Assembly: GCA_946406115.1 (NCBI GenBank)
Contig: OX291540.1
Location: 11,094,563 to 11,158,562, forward strand
Direction of reading: 5' to 3'
From: Apoda limacodes
Lineage: Eukaryota > Arthropoda > Insecta > Lepidoptera > Limacodidae
Length of the DNA stretch: 64,000 nt
The translations under genes were made by a program, and so were the position numbers. The notes under the pieces were generated by a model. It did no database searches. It saw only the letters and a list, made by a program, of their open reading frames with translations, and was not told the DNA's origin. Below, piece by piece: positions 49,501 through 60,452 of this stretch (positions within the stretch are counted from its first letter, which is position 1; every line of letters starts with the position of its first letter).

Positions 49501-50467
49501 TATGCCAGGCTCTTTATCTCCGTCAGTAGGGCGCAGGTGTCTACAATGCATCCCTCAAACCCTACCCGCACCCTCCCTATTAGCCCATCACATTCTGCGA
49601 TAACACACACTGTCACATCTGCTGATGAATTGCTTATTAGATTGTCGGCGTCATCTGTGTGTTTTGCACTTATTTTCCTGTCAATATTGCTGTCTCTTTT
49701 TTTCAAGATGGCGAAATTTATGTGGTCGATTATTGGAGCGTTTACCCTATTAAGATGTATAAAGTTTTTGCTAGTGTGCTGCCGACAAAAGGTCTAGATA
49801 GGACATGTGAAAAGAAACAAGTTACGTCTTGTCGGAATATTTATTTCGTTATAAATTAACTTGTCAACTGTTAAATATAGGTACAATCCAAGCTTTCCGT
49901 GGAGTTTAAATTATAATCGCTTGTTAGTATTTACAAGTAGTCTTCTTTAACAAGGAGTTGTGATATAAACTGTCATTATTTATATCAATATATTATAGCA
50001 CGTGTCATTAATTAATTGTTATTAATAGAAATAATCATGGGACAGTTGTCAATATTAGTATGTTTAGCTGATTGTGACAACATTCAACTGCAGAGAGAAC
50101 TAAATTCACACATTTTTTTATAAATATTATATAATCACCGAATCTGCACCCCCTACCCCTCCCACCTGATAACGAGCATGTGGTATATTAGTACCAAGAA
50201 CTAACTCTGTGCCCTATTTTTTTTAAAAAAAGTAGCTATAATAGTAAATAATATAAATATCATAATTTAAAAAATAATAATCTTTTAGGTAGGATGTACA
50301 ATTTTATAAAAAACGTTTACTACGATCGTCATACCATAAACATCTAGCTGTTAATTTATAGTTAGCCCTAGCACAGATCTAGATCTAATTGTGCTGCTAT
50401 CAACAACACCAAAGACTGTCATTAATCGTATGCTATTCACCATTCTATAAGCAGGTGTAACTCTGTG
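46561..50467. other. Mostly gene-free stretch above gene B
   Basis: Holds a GC-richer block at 48290-48440 ('aacttagagcctgcgcgaag', 'gtgtcccccgggggt') and a mixed-composition patch at 49490-49860 that is open on both strands (see findings). No exon of gene B or any RNA gene could be supported. Confidence 0.35.
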
Positions 50468-51224
50468 GAATATTTCTACTACTAATAATAAATAAATAAA
50501 ATAAAATAAATGAGATGACTTAGCCTGCATACCTACCTTTAATCCAAAACTCCCCAATAAATATTTTTTTATGTTTACGACTTCCTAGAAATTGATAAGA
50601 AATATTTAGTTTTATTTCCGGGTTTTTTTAACGATGAATATGAAAATTGCGTGATATATTTATTTCCTTGCGCTACATAAATATAATTGGTAATAATAAC
50701 TTCTGGAGCGTTTCTTCTGTCTGCACATACCTACTATGATGTTTAAAAACGGGCCATATATTTGTGGTACTACTAGACCCAATGTCTTCGGAAAAAATCA
50801 AATTAAGATTTACAATTAAACAAACGAGTTTTGCAAGGTTTAATAACTACAATTATTGGCAATAAGAAACCTGTAACATCTCTTCATTATTTGAATACAT
50901 ATCTTTTTATACCACTAAGAAGAAACAAGCTTAGGTAGGTACAATCCGTCCAATGTAAAGCAGTAATGAAGTAAATAGCCATATGGAGTACTTCTGCCAT
51001 CTGTAGGCGGGTGCACCCGGACACCAGTGAGAATTTTCGACGATCCCAAACTCGCCGTATCGAGCCCTTAAGTCTGAGCAGCGACTTTGCCTCCCTGTGT
51101 GTGTTCTACCGCTTTTACAATGGGATGTATTTTGAGAAATTGTTCGAAATAATGGCCATGGCTACTTTCTACTATCGCACCGTACGCCGTCGGTAGGGAA
51201 TTCATTCCCACACAATTAGAACTG
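50468..51224 (+). repeat. Tandem duplication, unit 1 (757 bp)
   Basis: Identical, wherever compared, to 51237-51993. The two are separated by 12 bases (gaattagaatta) that repeat a motif found at the unit boundary. The unit contains a short minus-strand LINE tail ('ataccactaagaagaaacaagctta', 50911-50935) and a plus-strand LINE coding piece (51011-51224). The exactness points to a very recent event or an assembly artefact. Confidence 0.95.
51011..51224 (+). mobile_element. Jockey-like LINE ORF2 fragment in unit 1
   Basis: The frame HPDTSENFRRSQTRRIEPLS then SLSSDFASLCVFYRFYNGMY and FYYRTVRR is the typical region after the Jockey reverse transcriptase ('LxxRRxVASLCVFYRIYxGxCSEELF..'). It ends at TAG soon after. 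It was copied with the tandem duplication and the element's tail is missing from this copy. Confidence 0.75.
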
Positions 51225-51236
51225 GAATTAGAATTA

Positions 51237-51993
51237 GAATATTTCTACTACTAATAATAAATAAATAAAATAAAATAAATGAGATGACTTAGCCTGCATA
51301 CCTACCTTTAATCCAAAACTCCCCAATAAATATTTTTTTATGTTTACGACTTCCTAGAAATTGATAAGAAATATTTAGTTTTATTTCCGGGTTTTTTTAA
51401 CGATGAATATGAAAATTGCGTGATATATTTATTTCCTTGCGCTACATAAATATAATTGGTAATAATAACTTCTGGAGCGTTTCTTCTGTCTGCACATACC
51501 TACTATGATGTTTAAAAACGGGCCATATATTTGTGGTACTACTAGACCCAATGTCTTCGGAAAAAATCAAATTAAGATTTACAATTAAACAAACGAGTTT
51601 TGCAAGGTTTAATAACTACAATTATTGGCAATAAGAAACCTGTAACATCTCTTCATTATTTGAATACATATCTTTTTATACCACTAAGAAGAAACAAGCT
51701 TAGGTAGGTACAATCCGTCCAATGTAAAGCAGTAATGAAGTAAATAGCCATATGGAGTACTTCTGCCATCTGTAGGCGGGTGCACCCGGACACCAGTGAG
51801 AATTTTCGACGATCCCAAACTCGCCGTATCGAGCCCTTAAGTCTGAGCAGCGACTTTGCCTCCCTGTGTGTGTTCTACCGCTTTTACAATGGGATGTATT
51901 TTGAGAAATTGTTCGAAATAATGGCCATGGCTACTTTCTACTATCGCACCGTACGCCGTCGGTAGGGAATTCATTCCCACACAATTAGAACTG
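51237..51993 (+). repeat. Tandem duplication, unit 2 (757 bp)
   Basis: Second copy of 50468-51224, offset 769. It alone continues into the rest of the LINE 3' end (51994-52235), so this unit's right boundary is the ancestral one. Unit 1's left boundary ('ctctgtg|gaatatttctac') is the ancestral left end. Confidence 0.95.
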
Positions 51994-52235
51994 AAATGGT
52001 CGCGTACTGTGCGGTTTCAGAGAAACTTCCTTCCGCGAACGCTTGGGTTGTGGAATGAGCTTCTTGCAAAGTTTTTTCCAAGGACTACAGTATGGGGTTC
52101 TTCAATAAAGAAGAAGGGTCGGCAACGCGCGACTGATACTACTGGTGTTGCAAGTGTCCATAGGCTACGGTGACCGCTTACCATCAGACGGACCGTAAGC
52201 TTGTATGCCACTTTAGTGGTAAAAATAAAAAGTAA
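51780..52235 (+). mobile_element. Jockey-like LINE ORF2 end and 3' tail
   Basis: It opens with the same ORF2 piece as unit 1. After an in-frame TAG and small frame changes, the sequence continues as RFQRNFLPRTLGLWNELLAK.. and ..GVASVHRLR, then the shared 3' tail ('gaccgcttaccatcagacgg', 'ttgtatgccactttagtgg') and an A-rich end. About 33 bases of coding sequence are lost relative to 17530-17688 (after 'ggttcttcaa'), so it is a dead copy. Confidence 0.8.
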
Positions 52236-53714
52236 CTGTAGCCTATGGAGGCAATGGAAGATTGAAACATCTTTTATCCCTACAGTTCTCGAAAAACCTT
52301 GACACACTAAGGTAAAAAACATAATGTTAGAGCCGTAGGTGCCACCGTGCTAAATTACAACTAATTTGATTGCACAAATGAGTAACAGACAGACAGACGT
52401 ACTGAGATTTTCATTAACATTAGTTTTTATGTAGTCGTAGTCGTCTCTTATAAATATTATCGTATAATAGCTATTCTCGTTTGTAACGTTTTACCGTTCT
52501 CAATTACCCAATTTAAATTGTTAACAGTCGATCCGAAAACTTTAAGTGATTATAATTTATTTATTTTTAATGTTTTATTACCGTTTTAATATATAGTTTT
52601 GCTCAGGAAGCTATTCCACTATCGCAACGAATTCTTTTCTATTATTTGAACATAGACAACATCCAGTTGTTAGTTGTACACGTATGGTATTTAAGCTATT
52701 ACAGTACAACTAACTTTTCTGACCTTCTGACTTTGGATGTTTGGTCGCTAGTGTCATTTAAAGTTAACATTATTTCAATATGACGACTGAAATTTGACTT
52801 TTTGACAACCGGGTCGAAATAGTTTGCATAAGTACACCACGTATTTCATTTCAAACAGAGTTAAATACAACGACAGAAGAAGTAATTTCCAAAAGCTAAA
52901 AAATTACTATTAACAATATTTATTTCTGAACTGCTATTCGAATATAGTTTCCAAATAATAAGAAAATATGAGCCATAACACATATACCAGCACTCTACTG
53001 CCCCTGTTTTTACATCTTACGAGATTTATTTCCCAGACATGCAAGTTTTCACGCGGTGTTTTTCCTTCTTTCTGACCGGGCAATAAATTTATACGTTGTG
53101 CAGAAAAACTTATTATGAACGTTACACTATGATATATTACGAACCTGTAACGCAAAAACAATATACCTACATGTATAGTGTATTAATAATACGTATTTAA
53201 TTGAAAATAGAAGCATGTAGGAAGTATTTTATTTTGGAAACTATTTTATATTTTTCTGGGCTTATTATACTAGGTCCTTCTTCTTTTTCGGGGAGGTATT
53301 CTCAAAGAGCATTTTACTACAGGGTTTTTATATGTTTTGATATGCTTAAGTTTTAGACAGATTTCTTTAGTCGAGAAAATATTGTATTTTAAACGACACG
53401 TTTAAAAACTAAGTCGTAACAAATTTATTAGGTAAATAATGAAAATACAGGAATGAAAATGTGTGGCTTTCTTTGATGATAAATAAAAAATACCAAAAAA
53501 TCATGACCTTAGTATTTATTCCAAAATTATCTACATATCAAAAAGTCTTCAATATACACACCTTAGTGTATAGAATCATGATTCATAATATTTTAAGCAC
53601 ATTACGAGAATATTTTAAAATAATAAAAATGATTTGATGAATGAAATTAATTAAGTATACATGTAAAACTACCGGTTCAATTTTGTAAAACAATTTCTTG
53701 TTCGTTTGTTACAG
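52236..53714. other. Stretch upstream of gene C's first coding exon
   Basis: AT-rich and probably the end of a 5' UTR intron of gene C, because an acceptor sits at 53712-53714. No upstream non-coding exon or promoter could be picked out. 'cagacagacagacg' at 52388 is a small repeat scrap. Confidence 0.35.
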
Positions 53715-53772
53715 GTGTGATCACGAGATGAAGCGTCAAATCGACAACCACTAAAACAATCCAAATCTAACA
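53715..53772 (+). other. Gene C 5' UTR segment with a small uORF
   Basis: The acceptor 'ttgttcgtttgttacag' ends at 53714, so this is probably the start of the second or a later exon. The leader contains ATG at 53728 opening an eight-codon uORF (MKRQIDNH) that stops at 53754, 18 bases before the main ATG. An in-frame TAA for the main frame also lies here (53752-53754), showing that the main ATG is the true start of its frame. The uORF could lower translation of the main frame. Confidence 0.5.
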
Positions 53773-54169
53773 ATGACTGGCAAGCCGCTTCAAATGCGAA
53801 ACTTGGACCCATTACGAAAGGCCGTGTCTACCAAAAGAAGTAAACTCCAAGATATAAAGTTTCTTCTAGAAGACCGATTCGGAGTAAGAATCAAAACTAA
53901 AGATAAAGATGATGAACCTATTTTTGGGTCAAAAAGAAATGTGTTTGGAAAAGACAAAATTCGGGGTAATAATAGGTTGTTTGGAGTTCGTAAGAAATCG
54001 AGGAACGGTTTTAGAAGGAATATAAGTGACTTTGGAAATAAAAAGGTGAAGTTAAGGCGGAGGCTCATCTTGGGGCGCCGGTGCTATACTAGGATAAAAA
54101 CTTCTATTTTTATGTTAATGTTGGTGATTACTGGTGATTTGAGACTGGGTTCAGAAGCAAAGAGTTCAG
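53773..54169 (+). CDS. Gene C, first coding exon: basic protein with FG repeats
   Basis: The ATG has a good context (TAACAATG) and follows an in-frame stop. The 132 codons end with one base at a consensus donor, CAG|GTGAGT. The frame is GC-balanced. Residues 1-30 are basic and look helical. Residues 35-91 hold five FG motifs with basic followers: RFGVR (35-39), IFGSKR (50-55), VFGKDK (57-62), LFGVRKK (69-75) and DFGNKK (86-91). Residues 92-109 are a strong basic cluster around one cysteine (104). Residues 111-120 (SIFMLMLVIT) are a short hydrophobic stretch, too short for a sure membrane span. It may be a type II membrane or nuclear protein, or a precursor of basic peptides. I do not recognise a family. 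The minus-strand frame here is a shadow. Confidence 0.7.
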
Positions 54170-54257
54170 GTGAGTTTTTTTATATATTGATAATTATCAT
54201 TATAAGTATTAATGTTCTTATTTTATAGTAAATTCTTATAATAAATGTTAATTTTAT

Positions 54258-54425
54258 ATCATCATCATCATCAGAGGCCTGAAGACGTTCAAACTTCCTT
54301 ATATGTTTCCATAGGAGTCGGTTTTAAGCCGCCAGCAGCCAGTGGCTTACTGTAGCTTGGTTATCCAAGTCGTTCACCTCGTAGAAGGCCATCCCGTGCT
54401 GTGACGTCTTTTCGTTAATGGTATC
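54258..54425 (-). mobile_element. RTE-like LINE scrap next to an (ATC)n run
   Basis: An (ATC)n run at 54259-54273 is followed by a GC-richer block with 'gtcgttcacctcgtagaagg' and 'catcccgtgctgtg'. This matches, from memory, the antisense of the conserved C-terminal part of lepidopteran RTE-like ORF2. It has no open frame of note. Confidence 0.35.
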
Positions 54426-54440
54426 GACTGTATTTCAACG

Positions 54441-54780
54441 GTAACTCTTCGATTATAAAAAAACCGGCTCACACTGAATGTTTTCAAGTAGCCTATGCCT
54501 TCCTCAAGATTCAAACTATTTCTATGCCAAATTTTCCCGCGGTTCTATCCGCTCTTAATTCAGTTAGCGGTATAGGATTTCAACGGCATCTCCTCAATTA
54601 TAGAAATTTTTATTTTTATTTTAAATATGTTATTAATATTAATATTTTTAATTTATTTATGTCCTTTCTCGGGACTCAATCTATCCCCATGCCAAATTTC
54701 ATACTAATCGGTACAACAGTTTCAACGGAAAGAAGTAATAGACTGACAGAGTTACTTTCGCATTTATAATATTTGTATGG
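54441..54780 (+). repeat. Two-module dispersed repeat, diverged copy
   Basis: It has the same layout as 41772-42250. Each module holds 'aacggtaactcttcgattata' or 'aacggcatctcctcaattata', then '..gactcaatctatccccatgcc' and 'aaatttcatactaatcggta'. The end is 'ttactttcgcatttataata', as at 42230. It is much more diverged than the 41.8-kb copy. Confidence 0.6.
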
Positions 54781-56763
54781 ATTTAAGCTTTGTTAGTGAG
54801 TTCAGCAATTTTATCGAAAATAAACAAAGAAGCACTTAAAATAGAAACAGCCCCTAGAGCTATCTCAGCGATCTGAGCTTATTTAGGAGACAAAAGTTAC
54901 AGATCACGTTTTACATTACTAACAACACATGTTGATTACAATCATTTGTCATTAGACACTGAAGTATACAGATAAAAAGAGTATAAGTTACATAAACAAT
55001 TTTTTTTTTTTTTTACATTACATTACGTTTGTACTTTTCTTGAAAATAATAACTTTTATATCTTTTTATGTAAAACCAACAACTTTTTTTTCAATCATTC
55101 AAAGTAAACTTTTTTCTGTAAGACAAAATTAAATTACAAAAAATATTGTGAAATTATTGGGTAATTTAATACAAAGCTTGCCCTTGCCTGGTGTTGAAAC
55201 TTGCCGGCAACGATTTTTCATAAAATCCATAAAGTTTGTTTTTGTCATCCTGCCAAACGCTCCCAAAGAAATATTAGCAAAACGGAGGGTTTCAGATAAT
55301 TGGAGAGTTATTGGTTTGTTTTTACTCCATGTAAGACCCTTACAACAAGATTATTTATTCGTCTAATTGTTATTAAATAGAAATATCAAAAGGCATGTTT
55401 GGGTGAAGTCACTAACTAAACTGTGACACCCTACCCTAATTATTTTCATGAAGATTTATTTTATTACTGTCCAGGTAAAATAACTGCTTTCTAGAATATG
55501 AGTCTTATAAATCTGAGCTAAGTCGTGGACAAATATACAGACAGTCGGACGTGGAGAAACTATAAAGGTTACTTGTGAACTGAAAGCCTAAAAAATGCTT
55601 TCGCACTAAGGGGTATCAACACAAAATACTAAATGGCATGCAACAAAATTGATACTTACAAATGCCTATAATTATTATTGTTAATTTTGCTTTTGAAAAC
55701 TATAATAAAGCGCGCGGAATAAATTACCGACGAAACTAGTACAGGTGACCTATTTGTAATTATTTGTTGTTTTACTACAATCACTCTATGTCTGGAGCGC
55801 GTGTGCGATACCATTTTTACAATAGTACGGCAAAAATCAAATCAAAAATCGAAAAAAATATTGAAAATATTTTTTTTAGTTTTTATGTCTCCAAAACTTG
55901 CATTTTCTCAAAGCGCTTCGTCGTTTTTTTGAACCCTCATAAATTGGGTTTGACTTATGCCAGATAAACAAAATTCTCAGGATATGATTTCTATAGTGGA
56001 CTTTTAAACATATAAAGTCTCAATTGCATAGCTATTATACTTTAGATTTGTTTGATATCTAAAAAAACCAAATTTCGTCACTGACTCACTGAAGATAATA
56101 AAAATTCTTAGGGTAATTCTTAAAGTCCTAGGAAGCTGAAATTTGGTATGTAAGCTAGTATTAGTACACTTACAACAATTAACATTCTGAAACTTGAACC
56201 TTTTACCCTCCAACCCCCTAAATTTGGGGATGGAAGATTGTATTAGACTTCCGCAAATTTTGATGTCTTGAAATCTGAAAATTTATATACCTTGTTCTAA
56301 ATAATAAAATACATATTACAGAAGTTTTAGTAAATCAAACCCCACTCATAAATTAGGGGATGGAAGTTTGTATGGGTTTTCCCATATTCGGCCTAAGTTT
56401 TCACGTTTGTGAAGTTAGGGCGTGTAGAGTTAGAAGCTTGGCTCTACATGAGATCTGATAACTTTTTGATAGTGCGAGCCATATGGTCTCGTTTTGGCAA
56501 CATTTTACATTAAAATGTTTTGGTAGGATTAATATTTGCCAAAATAATATGGGGCAGATAGATAGAGATAAAGTATATGGTGCTCTTAAAATATGGGCCA
56601 GATAGACAGAGAGTGTAGGCTAGTAATAGGATTCTGTTGCCTCAAATGAGGTATAGAACCAATAAGAAAATCTAGGCTTAGTTGACTATACATCTAGTAT
56701 CTAACAGTATATAGAAAACACTAGTTAGTAAACTAATACCTAAATAAGAAAAAGTACGGAAAG

Positions 56764-57449
56764 AGAAAATCTCGATTGAATTAAACTTCATTCATTTTAT
56801 TTGTAAGTTATCTCGAATTCCACAATTATTTTCGTGTCAAATTGATAATTATAAATCGGAATGTAAAATGCGTTCGTCCATATCGCGTTATCCGATACCG
56901 TGTTATTAATTGATTACATTTAAACTGTTAAACGATTTTTCAGATTTATCAGTAAAAACAGTTTTATACTAATAAAATGCAGCACGAGATATTTATCCTT
57001 AGGTTATGGTAAATAAAACAGGTTAGGGATGAGATTACTCGTAGCACTATATTTTTGAAAACGTTACACCAAAATGGTTTTACTTATTTAAACCCTAACT
57101 TGTAAAGTCCATATTACTACCCTACATTGATCTTTATGAAGATGTCCCATTACGTTTTCAAAATTATATTTATAATCTCCTTCAAAAACTCTTTTATTTA
57201 CCATCACCGAGGATAAATGTCTCCTGCTCTCCATTTTATTAATATAAAACTGTTTTACTAATAAATGTGAAATATCGTTATACAGTTTAAATGTCATTAA
57301 TTATTAACACGGAATCGGATATCACGATGTGGACGAACGCATTTTGAGTTCCGATTTATAATTATCAATTTGACACGAAAATCATTGTGGAATTTATGAT
57401 AACCTACAAATAGAATGAATGAAGTTTAATTCAATCGGGATTTTTTCTT
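56764..57449. mobile_element. Fold-back element with ~300-bp inverted arms
   Basis: The left arm 56764-57066 and right arm 57151-57449 are reverse complements at roughly 85% identity by eye across an 84-base centre. Matched landmarks include 'tcgattgaattaaacttcat', 'cgtgtcaaattgataattat', 'aaaatgcgttcgtcca', 'acagttttata' and 'ttttgaaaacgt'. No coding frame is shared between the arms, and the minus frame at 57088-57297 covers only the right arm and centre. It is either a fold-back/MITE-type transposon or an inverted duplication, lying inside gene C's intron and probably transcribed with it. Confidence 0.85.
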
Positions 57450-58678
57450 GATCAACGCGACCGTGCTTTTTGTCATCTGTTATTATACAGTCATAGACCA
57501 CGTCCTTAGAGATTAGAAAATAGGATACTAAAATTGCAGAAGTTAAACCGTGTCAGAAACTGTTAATTTATCGTTTTGTTTAACTTTTTTAAAACTTCTC
57601 CTTCCCTGATCCTGAAATTAGTTCACATGTTAGAAAACCCTTAACTTGTATATCTAACAAAACCCCACCCACCACACGAATTTAAAAATTAGCAATTTTG
57701 GGTTAGTACGTAATTCCCAAAAAATAAAAAAATCATGTATTTAGTTATTGGGTTCTGTAATAATTCAAACTAACAGACAACCAGACGGGATGATCAGATA
57801 GACTGACTGACGAATATGATAAAACGGTAAAGTGCAAGTAACTTTCTTGGGTGCGGTATATTGAAATGCAGGAATTATGAGCAAAAAATAACTTTAAAGA
57901 AGCCATTTTGAACTAGGAAAAAAAGATAATCGAATCTTTGAATAATAATGATTTATGAGCTCTACTATATTATTTTTAAAAGCTAGGGGAAATTATTAAG
58001 TCCATAAAAGTGCTAGTAATTACTTAATTTTCAATTTATTGACCCTTTTTATTACTATATTATATTTATACTATATTTTTTCTTAAGAAAACTGATTATC
58101 AAACTTAATATATAATACTTAGTAAATTAAAATATTGATATTTACAGAGATAGATAGAGATAGATACATTTACCCTCAAATCTGATATACCCTGTACACT
58201 CCTTTATTTTACTTTAGTAAAAAGTGTTAGTTTTATTTTATTATAATAGGCAAACAGAATCGTTGAGTGGTTGAGTGGTCGTTGTTATTTTAAAATTTGT
58301 CATATTTTCTTTGACAAACTAACGGTTTTCATTTATGTTATTCGATGGATTAGTCACATATGTAGATTTAGCTGTTAGGTGTGAATAAAAACGAATTTAC
58401 AAAAGCCGTGTCCTCATTTGTTTTTCGAATAATTAACAAGTTATTTGCTTGTCCGTGCGTATTTATCACGGCAATTTTCCTTTTTAGTTCTTATTGTGGT
58501 GTAATATTTTTATTTTAGTTTTAGTTATTTAATTAAATATATATTTTTGGAGAACTAATATAAGATATCCTTAAAAAATACACATTTCAAAGATTAATAA
58601 AGTACAGATAGCAACGTTTCTCAAAACAACAAGCTTACTACCGTAACTCTGGTTAATTCACAAGGCACGCCATAAATC

Positions 58679-58816
58679 GTGGCTCCATCTCGCGACGAGC
58701 TGTGGAACCACTTTAAATCTAACGTACACTCACCAAAATTTACTGGGAAAGTAGAGAAATGTACACAAAGAAACTGCCAGAAAATAAACAAGAGTTGTAC
58801 ACGTCTTTTGTTTAGT
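58679..58816 (+). pseudogene. Decayed BED-zinc-finger-like fragment
   Basis: The frame reads (V)APSRDELWNHFKSN.. then ..GKVEKCTQRNCQK... This is the pattern of the N-terminal BED finger of hAT-type transposases and their domesticated relatives (aromatic W..F, then C-x-x-x-x-C). The usual ATG would be GTG here, an in-frame TAA lies just upstream, and the later His pair and the rest of the protein are missing. It is GC-richer than its surroundings. Too short for certainty. Confidence 0.3.
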
Positions 58817-59388
58817 TTGTGCAAATTGTTATTGCTGAGGAATTTTGTTCTGGGTTTGTACAGTTTGTGGGAATAACATGTGTGTAGATTCTTTGGTTTA
58901 GCGGTTAAACTGCAATTTTAGGTTGGCAGCATTGTGAATTTAGCTTTGAAAACGAAGCAAATAGTTAGTGTTACAAGTATATACTAGACTCTTCCTACTG
59001 AAAATGCTCTCTTGTAATTTGATCCATTTGTGTAACTAGCTTGACCACAGTTACAAAATAAAAATATGAAATTAAAAATATTTTTATAATTATTTGTAAG
59101 TGTGAGTCGAAACACTATGGCAAACAGGATACCATAGAAACGAGCTATATTTTCAGATTTTAATACTACATGTATTATAATTTTATGAGGCTATGTATTT
59201 TAACTTCAAACCAAAAATTTTCAAAAAGAATCCACTGTCTTTTTTTTTATTCCCTGGTTTGCGAGCTGTGAAATTAATTTCTGCAGGAACTTGTAATTAA
59301 TCTGAATAAAAATCCTTATTCTTACTCAAAAAATATGATTTGCACGTGCTTCATTCAAACGAATTTCTCACTTGCATTTTACCATTTA

Positions 59389-59470
59389 GGGGCCATCCAT
59401 TTAATACGTCACGCGCATAGGGGGGAGGGGGGTCATGCAAAGTATGACTAGCGCAAATTGTTCATACTAA
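59389..59470 (+). repeat. Dispersed repeat end, 'ggggccatccat' family
   Basis: 'ggggccatccatttaatacg', 'tcacgcgcatag', a G-rich run and 'ggtcatgcaaag' form the best-preserved copy of the family also seen at 886-960 (inverted) and 36484-36600. Confidence 0.5.
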
Positions 59471-60023
59471 AATTGGGTGAAAAGAGTATCAACCCTAGAT
59501 ATTTATTCCTATACCTTCTTCATTTTATGGTGTTTGATTAGTAAGTATAAAAATTAGTGGGAATTTTGTTTGTATAAAACCACACCAGAAGAGAACAGAA
59601 ATCGAGATCCATCAAACCTTTAAGATAAAGGTATATAAAGCGTAAATTGATAGTGAACTGATTTCTTGCACCTCTGTCAGTAAACATAGGTACATGGATG
59701 GCTACTGAAAAAGTTGAAATCTTTATCATTTTGTAAAATCGATTAATATTGCAATACTGATACCGACAACCCGTTTGATTCCGGAATCAAAATATCGGAA
59801 AAATCTGACTGAAATTTCGTGTTGTTGTGAGATTTCAGAATTACGGAATGCAAACCCTCGACGGTAATGATATTACTTATGCAGTGATAATAGTATAGAT
59901 ATTACTATTTGTAAAAGAAGTATCAAATTTGAAATTACAATACCTATATGACTGATAGTGATAGAAGCATGTAAAAAAAACAATAATTTTGAATACCTTT
60001 GCACATCTTCTATTTATGTGCAG

Positions 60024-60220
60024 AAACTCTATCATCAACAAACGAATTTATCTCTTCATATAAAAGTCGCCAATATCAATACAAACAGCTTTTGCAAAAA
60101 ATGAATCCGACCGTACCCAACAGCACTGACAACACAATGCAACAAAGCGAAAACAGTGAAAACTGTAATAAACGAACTCAAAACAATGCACAGTATCCGT
60201 TTGTTCCACATTTTACGTGA
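60024..60220 (+). CDS. Gene C, terminal coding exon
   Basis: The acceptor 'cttctatttatgtgcag' ends at 60023. The exon starts AA|ACT, and with the G carried from 54169 it gives Glu in the frame of the first exon. A further 64 codons follow to TGA at 60218, making a 197-residue protein in all. This part is rich in Asn, Gln and Ser, with segments YQYKQLLQKMNP, NSTDNTMQQSENSEN and QYPFVPHFT. NST (165-167) is an N-glycosylation site if this half is extracellular, and C180 is the only cysteine here. A donor at the stop (TTTAC|GTGATT) is conceivable but weak. The two halves differ strongly in character: basic and FG-repeated, then polar. Confidence 0.65.
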
Positions 60221-60452
60221 TTCACATTATTCACACTTCACACCACAATGATTAAAAAAATTAAAACAATTAGAACCTTCGCCGTGAATGGCCTATTCTC
60301 GCTAGGTACGAAAGAATGTGCAAATTTTCGCTGTTTATTGCTAAATAACCTTTTATTTTCGTAACGAAGTTATGTTATTTCAAATATTTTCAATAGGTTT
60401 TAACACATATTAATTACTTATTTAGTAGTAACGATCTTGGTCCTGCGTTAAA

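Larger units (their letters stand above)
54170..60023 (+). other. Gene C coding intron (about 5.9 kb)
   Basis: It runs from GTGAGT to a 'cttctatttatgtgcag' acceptor. It contains an RTE-like scrap (54258-54425), a two-module repeat (54441-54780), patches at 55430-55640 and 56090-56430 that read like old dispersed repeats, the fold-back element (56764-57449), a BED-like dead frame (58679-58816) and the repeat end at 59389-59470. No further exon of gene C is needed to keep the frame open. Confidence 0.55.
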
